A DNA stretch of 64,000 bases from Hydrogenoanaerobacterium sp032017025 (GTDB lineage: Bacteria > Bacillota > Clostridia > Oscillospirales > Ruminococcaceae). The translations under genes were made by a program, and so were the position numbers. The notes below the pieces were generated by a model. That model was not told the DNA's origin. It saw only the letters and a program-made list of their open reading frames with translations, and did no database searches. Below, piece by piece: positions 17,353 through 25,560 of the stretch. Where the stretch lies: NCBI RefSeq assembly GCF_032017025.1, contig NZ_DALZQO010000005.1:1-64000 (forward strand). Direction: 5' to 3'. Each line of letters opens with the position of its first letter. Within the stretch, counting starts at the first letter, position 1.

Positions 17353-18462
17353 ATGAACAATTTGCTCAAACAAAGACGCGTCTGGTTACTGTTGCTGCTG
17401 CCAATTTCGGTTTTGATTACGCTGCTGGCGAAAGGCGTCCCCGCTGTTGCGGAACAGGTATTCGCACGGGGCATCTACCGGTGGATGTCTCAGGCGATGT
17501 CGGCGGTGACAGGTTTGTTGCCGTTTTCACTGCTGGAATTTGGAATTATTGCACTTATTCTTATACTAATTGTATTTTTGTGCAAATTAATACATAAGCT
17601 TGCTAAAAATAAGGAGCAACGTGAGGAGATTACAAAGCGTGCAGCGCTCAACTTGTTTTGCGTTGTCAGCGTAGTTTATTTTATTTTTACCGTACTTTGC
17701 GGGGTAAACTACTATCGCTACCCATTTAGCCACTACAGTGGGCTGGCGATTCAGCCGTCGTCTGTGGAAGAGCTGTATGCCTTGTGCACCGAGCTTGCAC
17801 AGCAGGCGAACACGCTGCGCACACAAATATCGCAGGAGGATGCGAACGGGGTTACCAGGGTGTTTGGCGAGGGGTACCGCCCTGTTGCCGAGCAGGCGCG
17901 GCAAGCAATGAAAGCGTTGGCAGAGGAATATGATGTATTAAAGGGCTATTACCCCCGCCCCAAACAGGTGCTTTTCTCCACGTTTATGTCGCGCACCGAG
18001 ATAACAGGCATTTACAGCCCGTTTACGATGGAGGCGAATGTGAATGTGGCGGCAACGGAGTATACCATACCCGCCACGATGTGCCACGAGCTTTCCCATT
18101 TGCGCGGCTTTATGCGGGAGGACGAGGCAAACTTTATCGCATATCTTGGGTGCCTTGCCTCCGATGATATTCGGTTTCAGTACAGCGGCACCATGTTGGC
18201 GCTGGTGTATGCGGGTAATCAGCTTTTTCGTCAGGACTTGCAGCTTTACCAGCAGCTGCAAGCTACCTACAACGATGGCGTTACGCGCGATCTGGATGCC
18301 GATTACTACTACTGGCTGCAGTTTGAAGATACCATCATCAGCGCTGTTTCAAACACGGTGAACGATACGTACCTTAAAGCCAACAGTCAGACAGATGGGG
18401 TTAAAAGCTATGGACGCATGGTCGACCTGCTGCTGGCATTGCGCCGCAGCAAAAATGCTTAA
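17353..18462 (+). CDS. DUF3810-family membrane metalloprotease-like protein
   Basis: Three hydrophobic segments in the first 130 residues (about 8-28, 57-82 and 100-120) anchor the protein. The large remainder is extracytoplasmic or cytoplasmic depending on topology. It contains HELSHLRGF (about residue 245), a zinc-binding HExxH motif, followed by EDEANFIAYL whose Glu could be the third ligand. This matches DUF3810. The substrate is unknown. Ribosome binding site AGGGGGG precedes ATG 17353, 16 bases after the Smr gene stop. Confidence 0.85.
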   Translation: MNNLLKQRRVWLLLLLPISVLITLLAKGVPAVAEQVFARGIYRWMSQAMSAVTGLLPFSLLEFGIIALILILIVFLCKLIHKLAKNKEQREEITKRAALNLFCVVSVVYFIFTVLCGVNYYRYPFSHYSGLAIQPSSVEELYALCTELAQQANTLRTQISQEDANGVTRVFGEGYRPVAEQARQAMKALAEEYDVLKGYYPRPKQVLFSTFMSRTEITGIYSPFTMEANVNVAATEYTIPATMCHELSHLRGFMREDEANFIAYLGCLASDDIRFQYSGTMLALVYAGNQLFRQDLQLYQQLQATYNDGVTRDLDADYYYWLQFEDTIISAVSNTVNDTYLKANSQTDGVKSYGRMVDLLLALRRSKNA

Positions 18463-18477
18463 GCCACGGAAAAGCCA

Positions 18478-18516
18478 AAAAGGCCACGAATACCTCATTG
18501 GTGTTCGTGGCCTTTT
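18478..18516. terminator. Bidirectional terminator between convergent genes
   Basis: A 17-bp stem with one G-U pair (18478-18494 with 18500-18516), flanked by A-run and T-run. It separates the DUF3810 gene from the leftward Rrf2 gene. Confidence 0.88.
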
Positions 18517-18528
18517 CTTGATACAAAG

Positions 18529-18963
18529 CTATTTATTTTCCGGGTTTTTCCGGTGATAGCTGGCTGTAAGATCTGCCAGTGAGCGGTTATCCACTACGCT
18601 CTCTACGGCCAACTTGATGTCGCGCCATAGATCGATGGTGATGCAGCTATCGGCACGGGCGCAGATACTCTGCCCTGAGCATTCTGCACAGTCAACGGGA
18701 GAGAGATTTCCCTCCACCACACGCAGAATATCGCCAACCGAAATATCTTCCGGCTTACGCGCCAGCACGTAGCCGCCTCGTGCGCCGCGCGTGCCGCGCA
18801 CCAGCTCCGCCTTCGAAAGCTTTATAATGATCTGCTCCAGATATTTTTCACTGATTTCCTGCCGTGCCGCCACGTCTTTTAAAGCAACGGGCTTTTCACC
18901 GCTGTTCAGCGCAATATCTAGCATCAACCGCAACCCATATCGTCCCTTTGTCGACATCTTCAT
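18529..18963 (-). CDS. Rrf2-family transcriptional regulator with cluster cysteines
   Basis: A 144-residue Rrf2/IscR-type regulator. The N-terminal winged helix starts at MSTKGRYGLRLML; the recognition-helix region is near residues 40-60 with the wing TRGARGGYVLARKPEDI. Cysteines at 92, 95, 101 and 107 could hold an iron-sulfur cluster, as in IscR-type sensors of iron-sulfur or redox state; metal binding is inferred, not shown. No iron-sulfur assembly genes are adjacent. It is the last of a leftward group after rpiR-like and deoC (34-base gap). Confidence 0.9.
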   Translation of the reverse strand: MKMSTKGRYGLRLMLDIALNSGEKPVALKDVAARQEISEKYLEQIIIKLSKAELVRGTRGARGGYVLARKPEDISVGDILRVVEGNLSPVDCAECSGQSICARADSCITIDLWRDIKLAVESVVDNRSLADLTASYHRKNPENK

Positions 18964-18997
18964 AAGAAAAAACCCCTACTATCTGTTCTACGCAGTA

Positions 18998-19735
18998 TTA
19001 TTGAGCTCCTGCGATTTCCAGTATAGCATTATCATCGAGTTCTTTCAAGCTGCCGTCTTTTTCCCTTTGGTATGCATCCTCCATAATTGTTTTGGTTGCG
19101 GTACAGCCAAAACGGGAGCCACCGCATTTTCTTACCACCAAAGCTGCATCCAGTGTACGGACACCGCCGGCTGCTTTAATGCGTACACTGGGGCGTGTTG
19201 CGGCACGCATAATTTTTAGGTTGGTGGGGGTTGCACCGCCGGGTGCGTAGCCGGTGGAGGTTTTTACATAATCACAGCCCGCTTTGTCGGCAAGCTTGGA
19301 TGCAATCTCCACCTGCTCTGCGGTGAGATATGCAGTTTCGAGAATCACCTTTACCTCAACACCCTCGTGCTTGTGAGCTGCGTCGCACACTGCACGAATG
19401 TCCTCTTCGACGAAATCGTACTCACCCGAGAGAAAGCGCCCAATGTTCATTACCATATCCAGTTCCACGGCGCCGTCTTTGATGGCCTCCTCGGTTTCAA
19501 AAACCTTGACGCTGGTTTTGTTGGAGCCATGCGGAAAGCCAATGACGGTGGTGGTGAGCACGTTGCTGCCCTCCAGTGCCTTTTTTGCCAGAGCAACATC
19601 GGCGGGGCGCACGCAGACGCTTACACAGTCGTATTCACGGGCAATCTGGCAGCCCTCCAGAATTTGTTGGGTGGTAAAGCTGGGGTTGAGCAGGGAATGG
19701 TCAATCATACCTGCGATGTCTTTTGCTGTTAACAT
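18998..19735 (-). CDS. deoC: Deoxyribose-phosphate aldolase
   Basis: Cleaves 2-deoxyribose 5-phosphate to glyceraldehyde 3-phosphate and acetaldehyde in deoxynucleoside breakdown. It is a class I aldolase TIM barrel with the Schiff-base lysine in VKTSTGYAPGGAT (Lys158), the helper lysine in IKAAGGVRT (Lys187) and Asp in ELDMVMNIG (about 93). Length (245 aa) is normal. Start ATG 19735 has GGAGG seven bases upstream; an in-frame ATG five codons earlier overlaps that site. It lies 26 bases after the RpiR-type regulator, which may control it. Fits functionally with the nucleoside uptake operon at the right end of the window. Confidence 0.96.
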   Translation of the reverse strand: MLTAKDIAGMIDHSLLNPSFTTQQILEGCQIAREYDCVSVCVRPADVALAKKALEGSNVLTTTVIGFPHGSNKTSVKVFETEEAIKDGAVELDMVMNIGRFLSGEYDFVEEDIRAVCDAAHKHEGVEVKVILETAYLTAEQVEIASKLADKAGCDYVKTSTGYAPGGATPTNLKIMRAATRPSVRIKAAGGVRTLDAALVVRKCGGSRFGCTATKTIMEDAYQREKDGSLKELDDNAILEIAGAQ

Positions 19736-19761
19736 AATTGGTACCTCCATATATAGTATAT

Positions 19762-20625
19762 TTAATAAACCTTTTGACTGACTTGGGTATTCAGTTTATC
19801 CAAGCGCTTGGTAAACAGGTCGTAATCGCTTAACAGTACACCCATGTACAGCATATCTACCAGGGCGAGCTGCGAGATGCGAGACACCGTGGTTTCACTG
19901 TAAAATGTGGTTTCAAAATCACCGGTAAGCAGTGAGAAGTCGGCGACCTTTGTAATTACCGAAGATTTAAAATTGGTAATCGCCATGGTTTGTGCACCCG
20001 ATTGCCCCGCAATGCGCAGCGCGTCTACCGTATCAATCGTGCTGCCGGAATGCGATATGCCGATGGCGAGGTCTCCCGCCTCCAGATGGCAGGCGCAAAT
20101 CTGCTGTAGGTGACTGTCTGCGAGGGCGCGGCAGCGGATGCCAAGGCGGAGGAAACGGTTCATCATATCGTTTGCAACACTGCCCGAATTGCCTACGCCG
20201 TAAATATCAATGCTCTTGGCGCCGAGTATAGTGGTTACGGCGCGCTTGTAGCTGTTAAGGTCGATAATTTTAAGCGTATCTTCCAAAGCTTTTGTGGTCA
20301 TCGCAATCATCTTGGAGGGCAGGTCCTCCAGCTTATCGTCCTTGCTAATGTGCAGGTCGACCAACAGCTCATCGTCAATTGCCTCCCGCCCAGACTCTAC
20401 CGCAAGCGCTAGCTTAAAATCACGATAACCCGTAAATCCAATGCTTTTGACAAAACGCATCACCGAGGGCTCGCTTACCCCCGCCCCCGCAGCAAGCTGA
20501 GAAAGCGACAGCGATGTAATGGCTCCGCTGTTCTTCAACACAAAATCTGCCACCTTTTTTTCAGAGGAGCGCAAGGTGTTGTATTCACTTTTTACGCGGG
20601 CAATACAGGAATTGGTTTGGTTCAT
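19762..20625 (-). CDS. RpiR-family transcriptional regulator (HTH plus SIS)
   Basis: 287 residues. The N-terminal HTH_6 domain (about 20-75, LSLSQLAAGAGVSEPSVMRFVKSIGFTGY) is followed by a SIS sugar-phosphate sensing domain (about 120-250, with IYGVGNSGSVANDMMNRFLRLG and GDLAIGISHSGSTIDTV). Such proteins sense phosphosugars. Directly upstream of deoC in the same direction, so a deoxyribose or ribose phosphate effector is a reasonable inference. Start ATG 20625 follows AAGGAGGG; a longer in-frame extension of 30 residues would overlap the promoter. Confidence 0.92.
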   Translation of the reverse strand: MNQTNSCIARVKSEYNTLRSSEKKVADFVLKNSGAITSLSLSQLAAGAGVSEPSVMRFVKSIGFTGYRDFKLALAVESGREAIDDELLVDLHISKDDKLEDLPSKMIAMTTKALEDTLKIIDLNSYKRAVTTILGAKSIDIYGVGNSGSVANDMMNRFLRLGIRCRALADSHLQQICACHLEAGDLAIGISHSGSTIDTVDALRIAGQSGAQTMAITNFKSSVITKVADFSLLTGDFETTFYSETTVSRISQLALVDMLYMGVLLSDYDLFTKRLDKLNTQVSQKVY

Positions 20626-20649
20626 AGTGGGCACCCTCCTTGCAGCTTT

Positions 20650-20678
20650 AGTATAATGTATAAAAACTACAAAGTCAA
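20650..20678 (-). promoter_or_regulatory. Sigma-A promoter of the rpiR-deoC group
   Basis: Read leftward: TTGACT, 17 bases, TATACT, ending 24 bases before the rpiR-like start codon. A very good match. Confidence 0.8.
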
Positions 20679-20731
20679 TAGGGCTAATGTAGCTTTTGTA
20701 CAAATGCAGAAACATTGATTTTTTGTTAGGC

Positions 20732-20760
20732 TGGAAAAAACACAGCCAAAGCGTTATAAT
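20732..20760 (+). promoter_or_regulatory. Promoter of the hydroxy-acid oxidase gene
   Basis: TGGAAA and TATAAT with 17-bp spacing, 35 bases before the start codon. Confidence 0.6.
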
Positions 20761-20795
20761 TAAATTATGAATTTAAATGTATCAGGAGGATCGCC

Positions 20796-21821
20796 ATGAC
20801 CTATCAGAAAATACTGGAAAATGCCCGCAAAAATATGGGCGGCTTTTGCAATGCCTGCAAAGAGTGCAACGGCATTGTTTGTAAGACAAAAATCCCCGGC
20901 CCGGGTGCAAAAGGTACGGGTGAGGTGTTCCAGCGCAACTACACCAAGCTGCAGGAGATTAAGATTAACCTTGACACTATTTTCGAGGACGAGCCGGTAG
21001 ATACCTCGGTGGAGTTGTTCGGCAAAACGTTTCGCTACCCTGTGTTCGCTGCACCCATTGGCGCGATGAAGCTGCACTACGGCGAACTGCACGATGATGT
21101 AACCTATAACATAGAGCTGGTTGCAGGCTGTAAGGATGCCGGCATTGCGGCATTTACCGGTGATGGTATCAACCCTCAGGTATACGGCGGTGCTCTCGAA
21201 TCCATCAAAGCGGCGGGTGGCATTGGTGTGCCCACCATTAAGCCGTGGGATGTAGAGCTGGTAAAGGAGAAGATTAGGCAGGCGGAGCAAGCGGGTGCTA
21301 TCGCCATTGCTACCGATNNNNNNNNNNTCGATGCATCCGGTTTGGCATTGCTCAAAAACGTGCCTACCCCGGTATCACCAAAATCGGTGGCGGAGTTGCG
21401 AGAAATTACCGCAAGCACCAAGCTTCCGGTGATTATTAAGGGCATTATGACAGTGCGAGGTGCGCTGAAGGCTTTGGAGGCGGGTGCATACGGTATTGTG
21501 GTTTCCAATCACGGCGGGCGCGTGCTCGACCAAACCCCCGCAACCGTTGAGGTGCTCCCCTCTATTGCACAGGCGGTAGGCGGCAGAATGAAGATATTCA
21601 TCGACGGCGGCATTCGCACCGGCCTGGATGTATTTAAAGTGCTTGCACTGGGTGCTGACGCAGTGCTCATCGGTAGGCCTTATGTTACGGCTGTGTATGG
21701 CGGTGGTGCTCAGGGGGCTGTGGTATATACCGAAAAGGTAGGCACCGAGCTTGCCGAAACCATGGCAATGGCTGGGGCAAACAAGCTATCGGAGATCAGT
21801 AAGGATATGCTTTACCTGTAA
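20796..21821 (+). CDS. FMN-dependent alpha-hydroxy-acid oxidizing protein
   Basis: Belongs to the lactate oxidase/glycolate oxidase FMN family, a TIM barrel that oxidises 2-hydroxy acids. The catalytic SNHGGR motif, the FMN-phosphate region (IFIDGGIRTGLDVFKVLALGADAVLIGRP) and a barrel lysine in VIIKGIM are visible. The N-terminus carries Cys-x2-Cys-x2-Cys...Cys (GFCNACKECNGIVC), common in the clostridial subgroup and possibly metal binding. A run of 10 N at 21318-21327 interrupts the sequence between ATD and DASGL. The frame is maintained, but the true gap is probably one base (see findings). Substrate unknown. Divergent from the rpiR-deoC group. Confidence 0.88.
   Translation: MTYQKILENARKNMGGFCNACKECNGIVCKTKIPGPGAKGTGEVFQRNYTKLQEIKINLDTIFEDEPVDTSVELFGKTFRYPVFAAPIGAMKLHYGELHDDVTYNIELVAGCKDAGIAAFTGDGINPQVYGGALESIKAAGGIGVPTIKPWDVELVKEKIRQAEQAGAIAIATDXXXXDASGLALLKNVPTPVSPKSVAELREITASTKLPVIIKGIMTVRGALKALEAGAYGIVVSNHGGRVLDQTPATVEVLPSIAQAVGGRMKIFIDGGIRTGLDVFKVLALGADAVLIGRPYVTAVYGGGAQGAVVYTEKVGTELAETMAMAGANKLSEISKDMLYL
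21318..21327. other. Assembly gap, 10 N
   Basis: Exactly ten N within the hydroxy-acid oxidase gene; a nominal-length scaffold gap rather than measured sequence. Confidence 0.95.
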
Positions 21822-21835
21822 GGAAATAGAAATTA

Positions 21836-21884
21836 AAAAAAGGAGCATTTTCACCTTGGTTTAGGGTGAAAATGTTCCTTTTTA
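21836..21884. terminator. Bidirectional terminator between convergent genes
   Basis: A long stem of about 18 bp flanked by A6 and T6 lies between the oxidase (stop 21821) and the leftward transporter gene (stop 21902). Confidence 0.85.
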
Positions 21885-21901
21885 AGTTACTGCTAAGGCT
21901 G

Positions 21902-22849
21902 CTACACCAGCGGCGGAATGGAATGAAACAACAAAACGAACAAAGGCAGCGTCAGCATAGAGAACAGGGTAGATACCGCCAAAATCTCTGCGCCATGTGT
22001 GCTGTCGTAGCCCAGTTTCGAAGTAAGCAGAACCGTGTTTGCCGCGGCGGGGCATGCACATGCGATGATGTGCGAAAAGGCCACCGTATCAGCACCGGGA
22101 AACATGGTAGAGATGGGCAGGCACTTCAGCAGAATGAGCATAATCAGCGGCAGCAGAATTAATCGGATCATAGAGGTAAAATAGACTTTGGAATCGGTGA
22201 TAGCAGACTTAAAGTTTACCTGTGAAAGAAATACGCCGGTGATAATCATGGCGAGCGGGGTGTTGAGGTTGGCGACAAAGCCTATCGTTTCATCCAGCAC
22301 AACAGGCAACCGCAGCCCGGTTACAAACAAAACAAGGCCGAGTGTAAGGCCGATTATTGCAGGGTTTGCCAGCAGGTTGCGTGGCTTAATACGCTTTTGC
22401 GCAGTCAGCGTCATAATGCCGTGAGTCCAGGCAAGTACATTAAAAACACCGATAAATGCTGCGCCGTAAAATACGCCTTCATCCCCGAGGCTTGCCTGGA
22501 GCAACGGTATTCCCATGAATCCGCAATTGGAATATACCGCGGCCAGAATTTCAACGCGGTGGCTGTTGTCGTCGCGTTGCTTCACCAAAGAATGGCTCAC
22601 AATAATTGCAATAAGATGAAACACAATGGCAAGCGCAAACGCAAGTGCCAGACCCTTTAGTTTATCCAAGGTAAACTCCTGCTGGTAGGCGCGAATGAGC
22701 AGCGCGGGCATTACAACGGTAAGCAAAAGCCCCGAAAAAGCGCGGGCCGATTCTTGTGTCAGCATTTTTGTTTTTGCGGTATAAAAGCCAATTCCCATCA
22801 GCAAAAACATGACTACAACTTGTTTGATGACGATAAGTACGATTTCCAT
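21902..22849 (-). CDS. Auxin efflux carrier (AEC) family transporter
   Basis: 315 residues with about ten hydrophobic segments and a central charged loop, as in the AEC family (bacterial members move malonate, malate or other organic anions). The inner pattern GLTLGLVLF...NTPLAMIITGVFLSQ is typical of the second half-repeat. Convergent with the 2-hydroxy-acid oxidase, so transport of a hydroxy or keto acid is possible but unproven. Ribosome binding site AAGGA precedes ATG 22849. Confidence 0.88.
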   Translation of the reverse strand: MEIVLIVIKQVVVMFLLMGIGFYTAKTKMLTQESARAFSGLLLTVVMPALLIRAYQQEFTLDKLKGLALAFALAIVFHLIAIIVSHSLVKQRDDNSHRVEILAAVYSNCGFMGIPLLQASLGDEGVFYGAAFIGVFNVLAWTHGIMTLTAQKRIKPRNLLANPAIIGLTLGLVLFVTGLRLPVVLDETIGFVANLNTPLAMIITGVFLSQVNFKSAITDSKVYFTSMIRLILLPLIMLILLKCLPISTMFPGADTVAFSHIIACACPAAANTVLLTSKLGYDSTHGAEILAVSTLFSMLTLPLFVLLFHSIPPLV

Positions 22850-22977
22850 GATACCAATCCTTTTGGTTTATGATAATTTTTTTCGGTAATTGAAAAACAG
22901 GCCTTGGCAACTGCCACGTAAACGGCTTTTCAAAATCACCGCAACAGCGTGCAATTTGGTTTTGACATAGCCTGTTC

Positions 22978-23006
22978 ATAATACTCTGAATGGCTGTATT
23001 TTACAA
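22978..23006 (-). promoter_or_regulatory. Sigma-A promoter of the AEC transporter gene
   Basis: Read leftward: TTGTAA, 17 bases, TATTAT, giving a leader of about 120 bases. The rest of the 22850-23299 stretch is AT-rich and shows no credible gene or conserved RNA. Confidence 0.55.
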
Positions 23007-23299
23007 GAACCAAAACGCATGTTTGTAAGGTTTGACAGAAAAATAAGGAGCAACCTAAAAATACAATTTGATATTTGTACTTTTTACCAAAGAAAACGGC
23101 ATGATTAGCGAAGAAAAGTTACTTTTCACATTGCTGTTTCTGAGGTTTTCGACAGCACTACTTTGTTATGATAGGGTTTGTGCGAATTTTTAGCAGCCAG
23201 CTCTTCAAAACTGTTAGAAAGTATCAACATTATTGTGCAAACAATACAAATTAAACAAATACAACAAGACTGAATTTACCAGTGTTACACAATTAATAC

Positions 23300-23328
23300 T
23301 TGAAAACAGCCTTAATTAGTGCTATGAT
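23300..23328 (+). promoter_or_regulatory. Sigma-A promoter of the glg operon
   Basis: TTGAAA, 17 bases, TATGAT, with TGC directly before the -10. Transcription should begin near 23335, giving a leader of about 90 bases. Confidence 0.8.
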
Positions 23329-23341
23329 TTAGATAATAAAA

Positions 23342-23397
23342 CGAGGGCAGTTCACCCTCGGGCAAGTTAGTGGCGTTTGGTATAGAAATACTGCGCC
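23342..23397 (+). promoter_or_regulatory. Two-hairpin leader of glgB
   Basis: The leader holds a 6-bp GC stem (cgaggg/ccctcg, 23342-23360) and a second stem-loop closed by ggcg (23372-23375) and cgcc (23394-23397) with gtat/atac inside. No U-tract follows, so it is not a terminator. No known riboswitch consensus recognised. Confidence 0.4.
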
Positions 23398-23425
23398 GAC
23401 GAGTTACGGATAGGGGGGAGTTTCA

Positions 23426-25495
23426 ATGGTTAAAGTTACAAAAAAAGACAACCTGCCATTGTACCTGTTCCATCAGGGGACGAACTATAAGGCGTACGAG
23501 TTTTTCGGTGCGCATCCGCACAAAAAAGGCGGGGCACAGGGGGTTGTGTTCCGCACATGGGCGCCTGCCGCAACTGCTGTTTCGGTTGTCGGTGATTTCA
23601 ACGAGTGGCAGCCCGAGGCAACGTCGATGAAGCTCATCAGTGACGGCGGCGTATGGGAAGCATTTGCAGCCGGAATAAAGCCGTTCGACAACTACAAATT
23701 CTGTATTACCACGGCGAACGGTACGCAGCTTTATAAGTCTGACCCGTTTGCATTCCATGCCGAAACCCGCCCGGGAACTGCTTCAAAATACATCGACCTT
23801 TCCGGCTATAGCTGGGAGGACAGCGAATGGTTTGAGAAAAAGCAGGGCTTTAATGTGTATCATTCGCCCATGAACATTTACGAAGTGCACCTTGGCTCAT
23901 GGCGGCGCTATGAGGATGGAAATTTGTTTGATTACGGTAAATTGGCAGCTGAGCTGATCCCCTATGTTAAGGATATGGGATACACCCACATTGAGATTAT
24001 GCCGATTACCGAGTACCCGTATGACGGCTCGTGGGGGTATCAGGTTACAGGCTACTTCGCGCCAACCTCGCGTTATGGCCAACCAAAGGATTTTATGAAC
24101 TTTGTCGACCAATGCCACCAGGCGGGTATCGGTGTGATTATGGACTGGGTGCCGGGGCACTTTCCCAAGGATGAAAACGGCTTATACGAGTTTGACGGCA
24201 GCAGCTGCTATGAATACGATGACCCGCAGAAAAAAGAACATGAGCAGTGGGGCACACGCATTTTTGATTACGGCAAAAACGAGGTTGTATCGTTTCTGGT
24301 TTCATCGGCGATGTTCTGGGTAGAAAAATACCATATTGACGGCATTCGCGTGGATGCGGTGGCCTCGATGCTGTATCTTGACTACGGCCGCGAACAATGG
24401 CAGTGGACACCCAACAGTAAAGGCGGCAAAGAGAATTTAGAGGCGGTAGCTTTCTTGCGAAAGCTGAACAGCGCGGTACTTACCGAGCACCCCTCGGCGC
24501 TGATGATCGCAGAGGAATCCACTTCATGGCCAATGGTCACCAAGCCCCCGATAGTGGGCGGGCTGGGCTTCAACTTTAAGTGGAACATGGGCTGGATGAA
24601 CGATATGCTCAGCTATGCGTCGCTCGACCCCGTTTTTCGCGCTTACAATCACGATAAGCTGACGTTCAGCATGTTCTATGCGTTTTCCGAGAACTTTATT
24701 TTGCCTATATCGCACGATGAGGTGGTGCACGGCAAATGCTCGCTGATTAATAAAATGCCGGGCGAGTACGACCAGAAGTTTGCGGGCATGCGTGTGTTTC
24801 TCGGCTTTATGATGTCGCACCCCGGTAAAAAGCTGTTGTTTATGGGGCAGGAATTTGCTCAGTTCAGCGAGTGGAACTACCAAACCGAGCTGGACTGGTG
24901 CCTGTTCGATTTTGATAAGCACCAAAAGATGCACGATTTTGTGCGTGCAATCAACCATTTTTACCTCGACAATGCCTGTATGTGGCAGATTGAAGATTCG
25001 TGGGATGGCTTTAAATGGATTTCGCACGACGACCACGCGCAGAATATTGTATCGTTCCGCAGGATTGATGAGAAGGGCGATGAGGTTGTGGTACTGTGCA
25101 ACTTCTGCCCTGTGGGCAGAAAGGATTACCGCATTGGCGTGCCCGATGCAGCCGCATACATAGAGGTGCTCAGCACCGACGATACTTCGTTTGGCGGTAC
25201 AGGCATACTCAACGGCAAGGTACGGGTTGAGGATATTGAGATGCACGACTTTCACCAGTCGATTGAGCTTCAGGTTCCGCCTCTGTCCTGCCTTTTCTTT
25301 AAACCTGTAGCGGGTAAAAGAGAACACAAAAAAACTGAGGTAGAGGCGAAAAAAGTGCCCGAGGCAGAGGACCATGAGCAGAGTTCCGCAGAGCAGACCA
25401 ACGAAAAGCCGATAAAAAAAGCACCTGCGCGAAAAAAAGCCGCGGCGAAAGCGGACCCGCCGGCAAAAAAAGAGAAAGCTGCAAAGAAAAAATAG
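23426..25495 (+). CDS. glgB: 1,4-alpha-glucan branching enzyme with Lys/Ala-rich tail
   Basis: Introduces alpha-1,6 branches into glycogen. An N-terminal CBM48 module (FRTWAPAATAVSVVGDFNEW, about residues 36-55) is followed by a GH13 barrel with nucleophile Asp310 in DGIRVDAV, acid/base Glu363 in IAEEST, the PISHDEVVHG motif near 430 and a C-terminal beta domain. Residues 628-689 form an unusual tail: acidic-mixed first, then KKAPARKKAAAKADPPAKK-type lysine/alanine/proline repeats resembling histone H1 tails, absent from typical GlgB. Ribosome binding site GGGGGG precedes ATG 23426. First gene of glgB-glgC-glgD-glgA. Confidence 0.96.
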   Translation: MVKVTKKDNLPLYLFHQGTNYKAYEFFGAHPHKKGGAQGVVFRTWAPAATAVSVVGDFNEWQPEATSMKLISDGGVWEAFAAGIKPFDNYKFCITTANGTQLYKSDPFAFHAETRPGTASKYIDLSGYSWEDSEWFEKKQGFNVYHSPMNIYEVHLGSWRRYEDGNLFDYGKLAAELIPYVKDMGYTHIEIMPITEYPYDGSWGYQVTGYFAPTSRYGQPKDFMNFVDQCHQAGIGVIMDWVPGHFPKDENGLYEFDGSSCYEYDDPQKKEHEQWGTRIFDYGKNEVVSFLVSSAMFWVEKYHIDGIRVDAVASMLYLDYGREQWQWTPNSKGGKENLEAVAFLRKLNSAVLTEHPSALMIAEESTSWPMVTKPPIVGGLGFNFKWNMGWMNDMLSYASLDPVFRAYNHDKLTFSMFYAFSENFILPISHDEVVHGKCSLINKMPGEYDQKFAGMRVFLGFMMSHPGKKLLFMGQEFAQFSEWNYQTELDWCLFDFDKHQKMHDFVRAINHFYLDNACMWQIEDSWDGFKWISHDDHAQNIVSFRRIDEKGDEVVVLCNFCPVGRKDYRIGVPDAAAYIEVLSTDDTSFGGTGILNGKVRVEDIEMHDFHQSIELQVPPLSCLFFKPVAGKREHKKTEVEAKKVPEAEDHEQSSAEQTNEKPIKKAPARKKAAAKADPPAKKEKAAKKK

Positions 25496-25560
25496 ACGAA
25501 CCGAAAGGTTACGATAGAAATTAGCACAGCAAATGCCATGCATGGATAGGAGAGAAAGTA

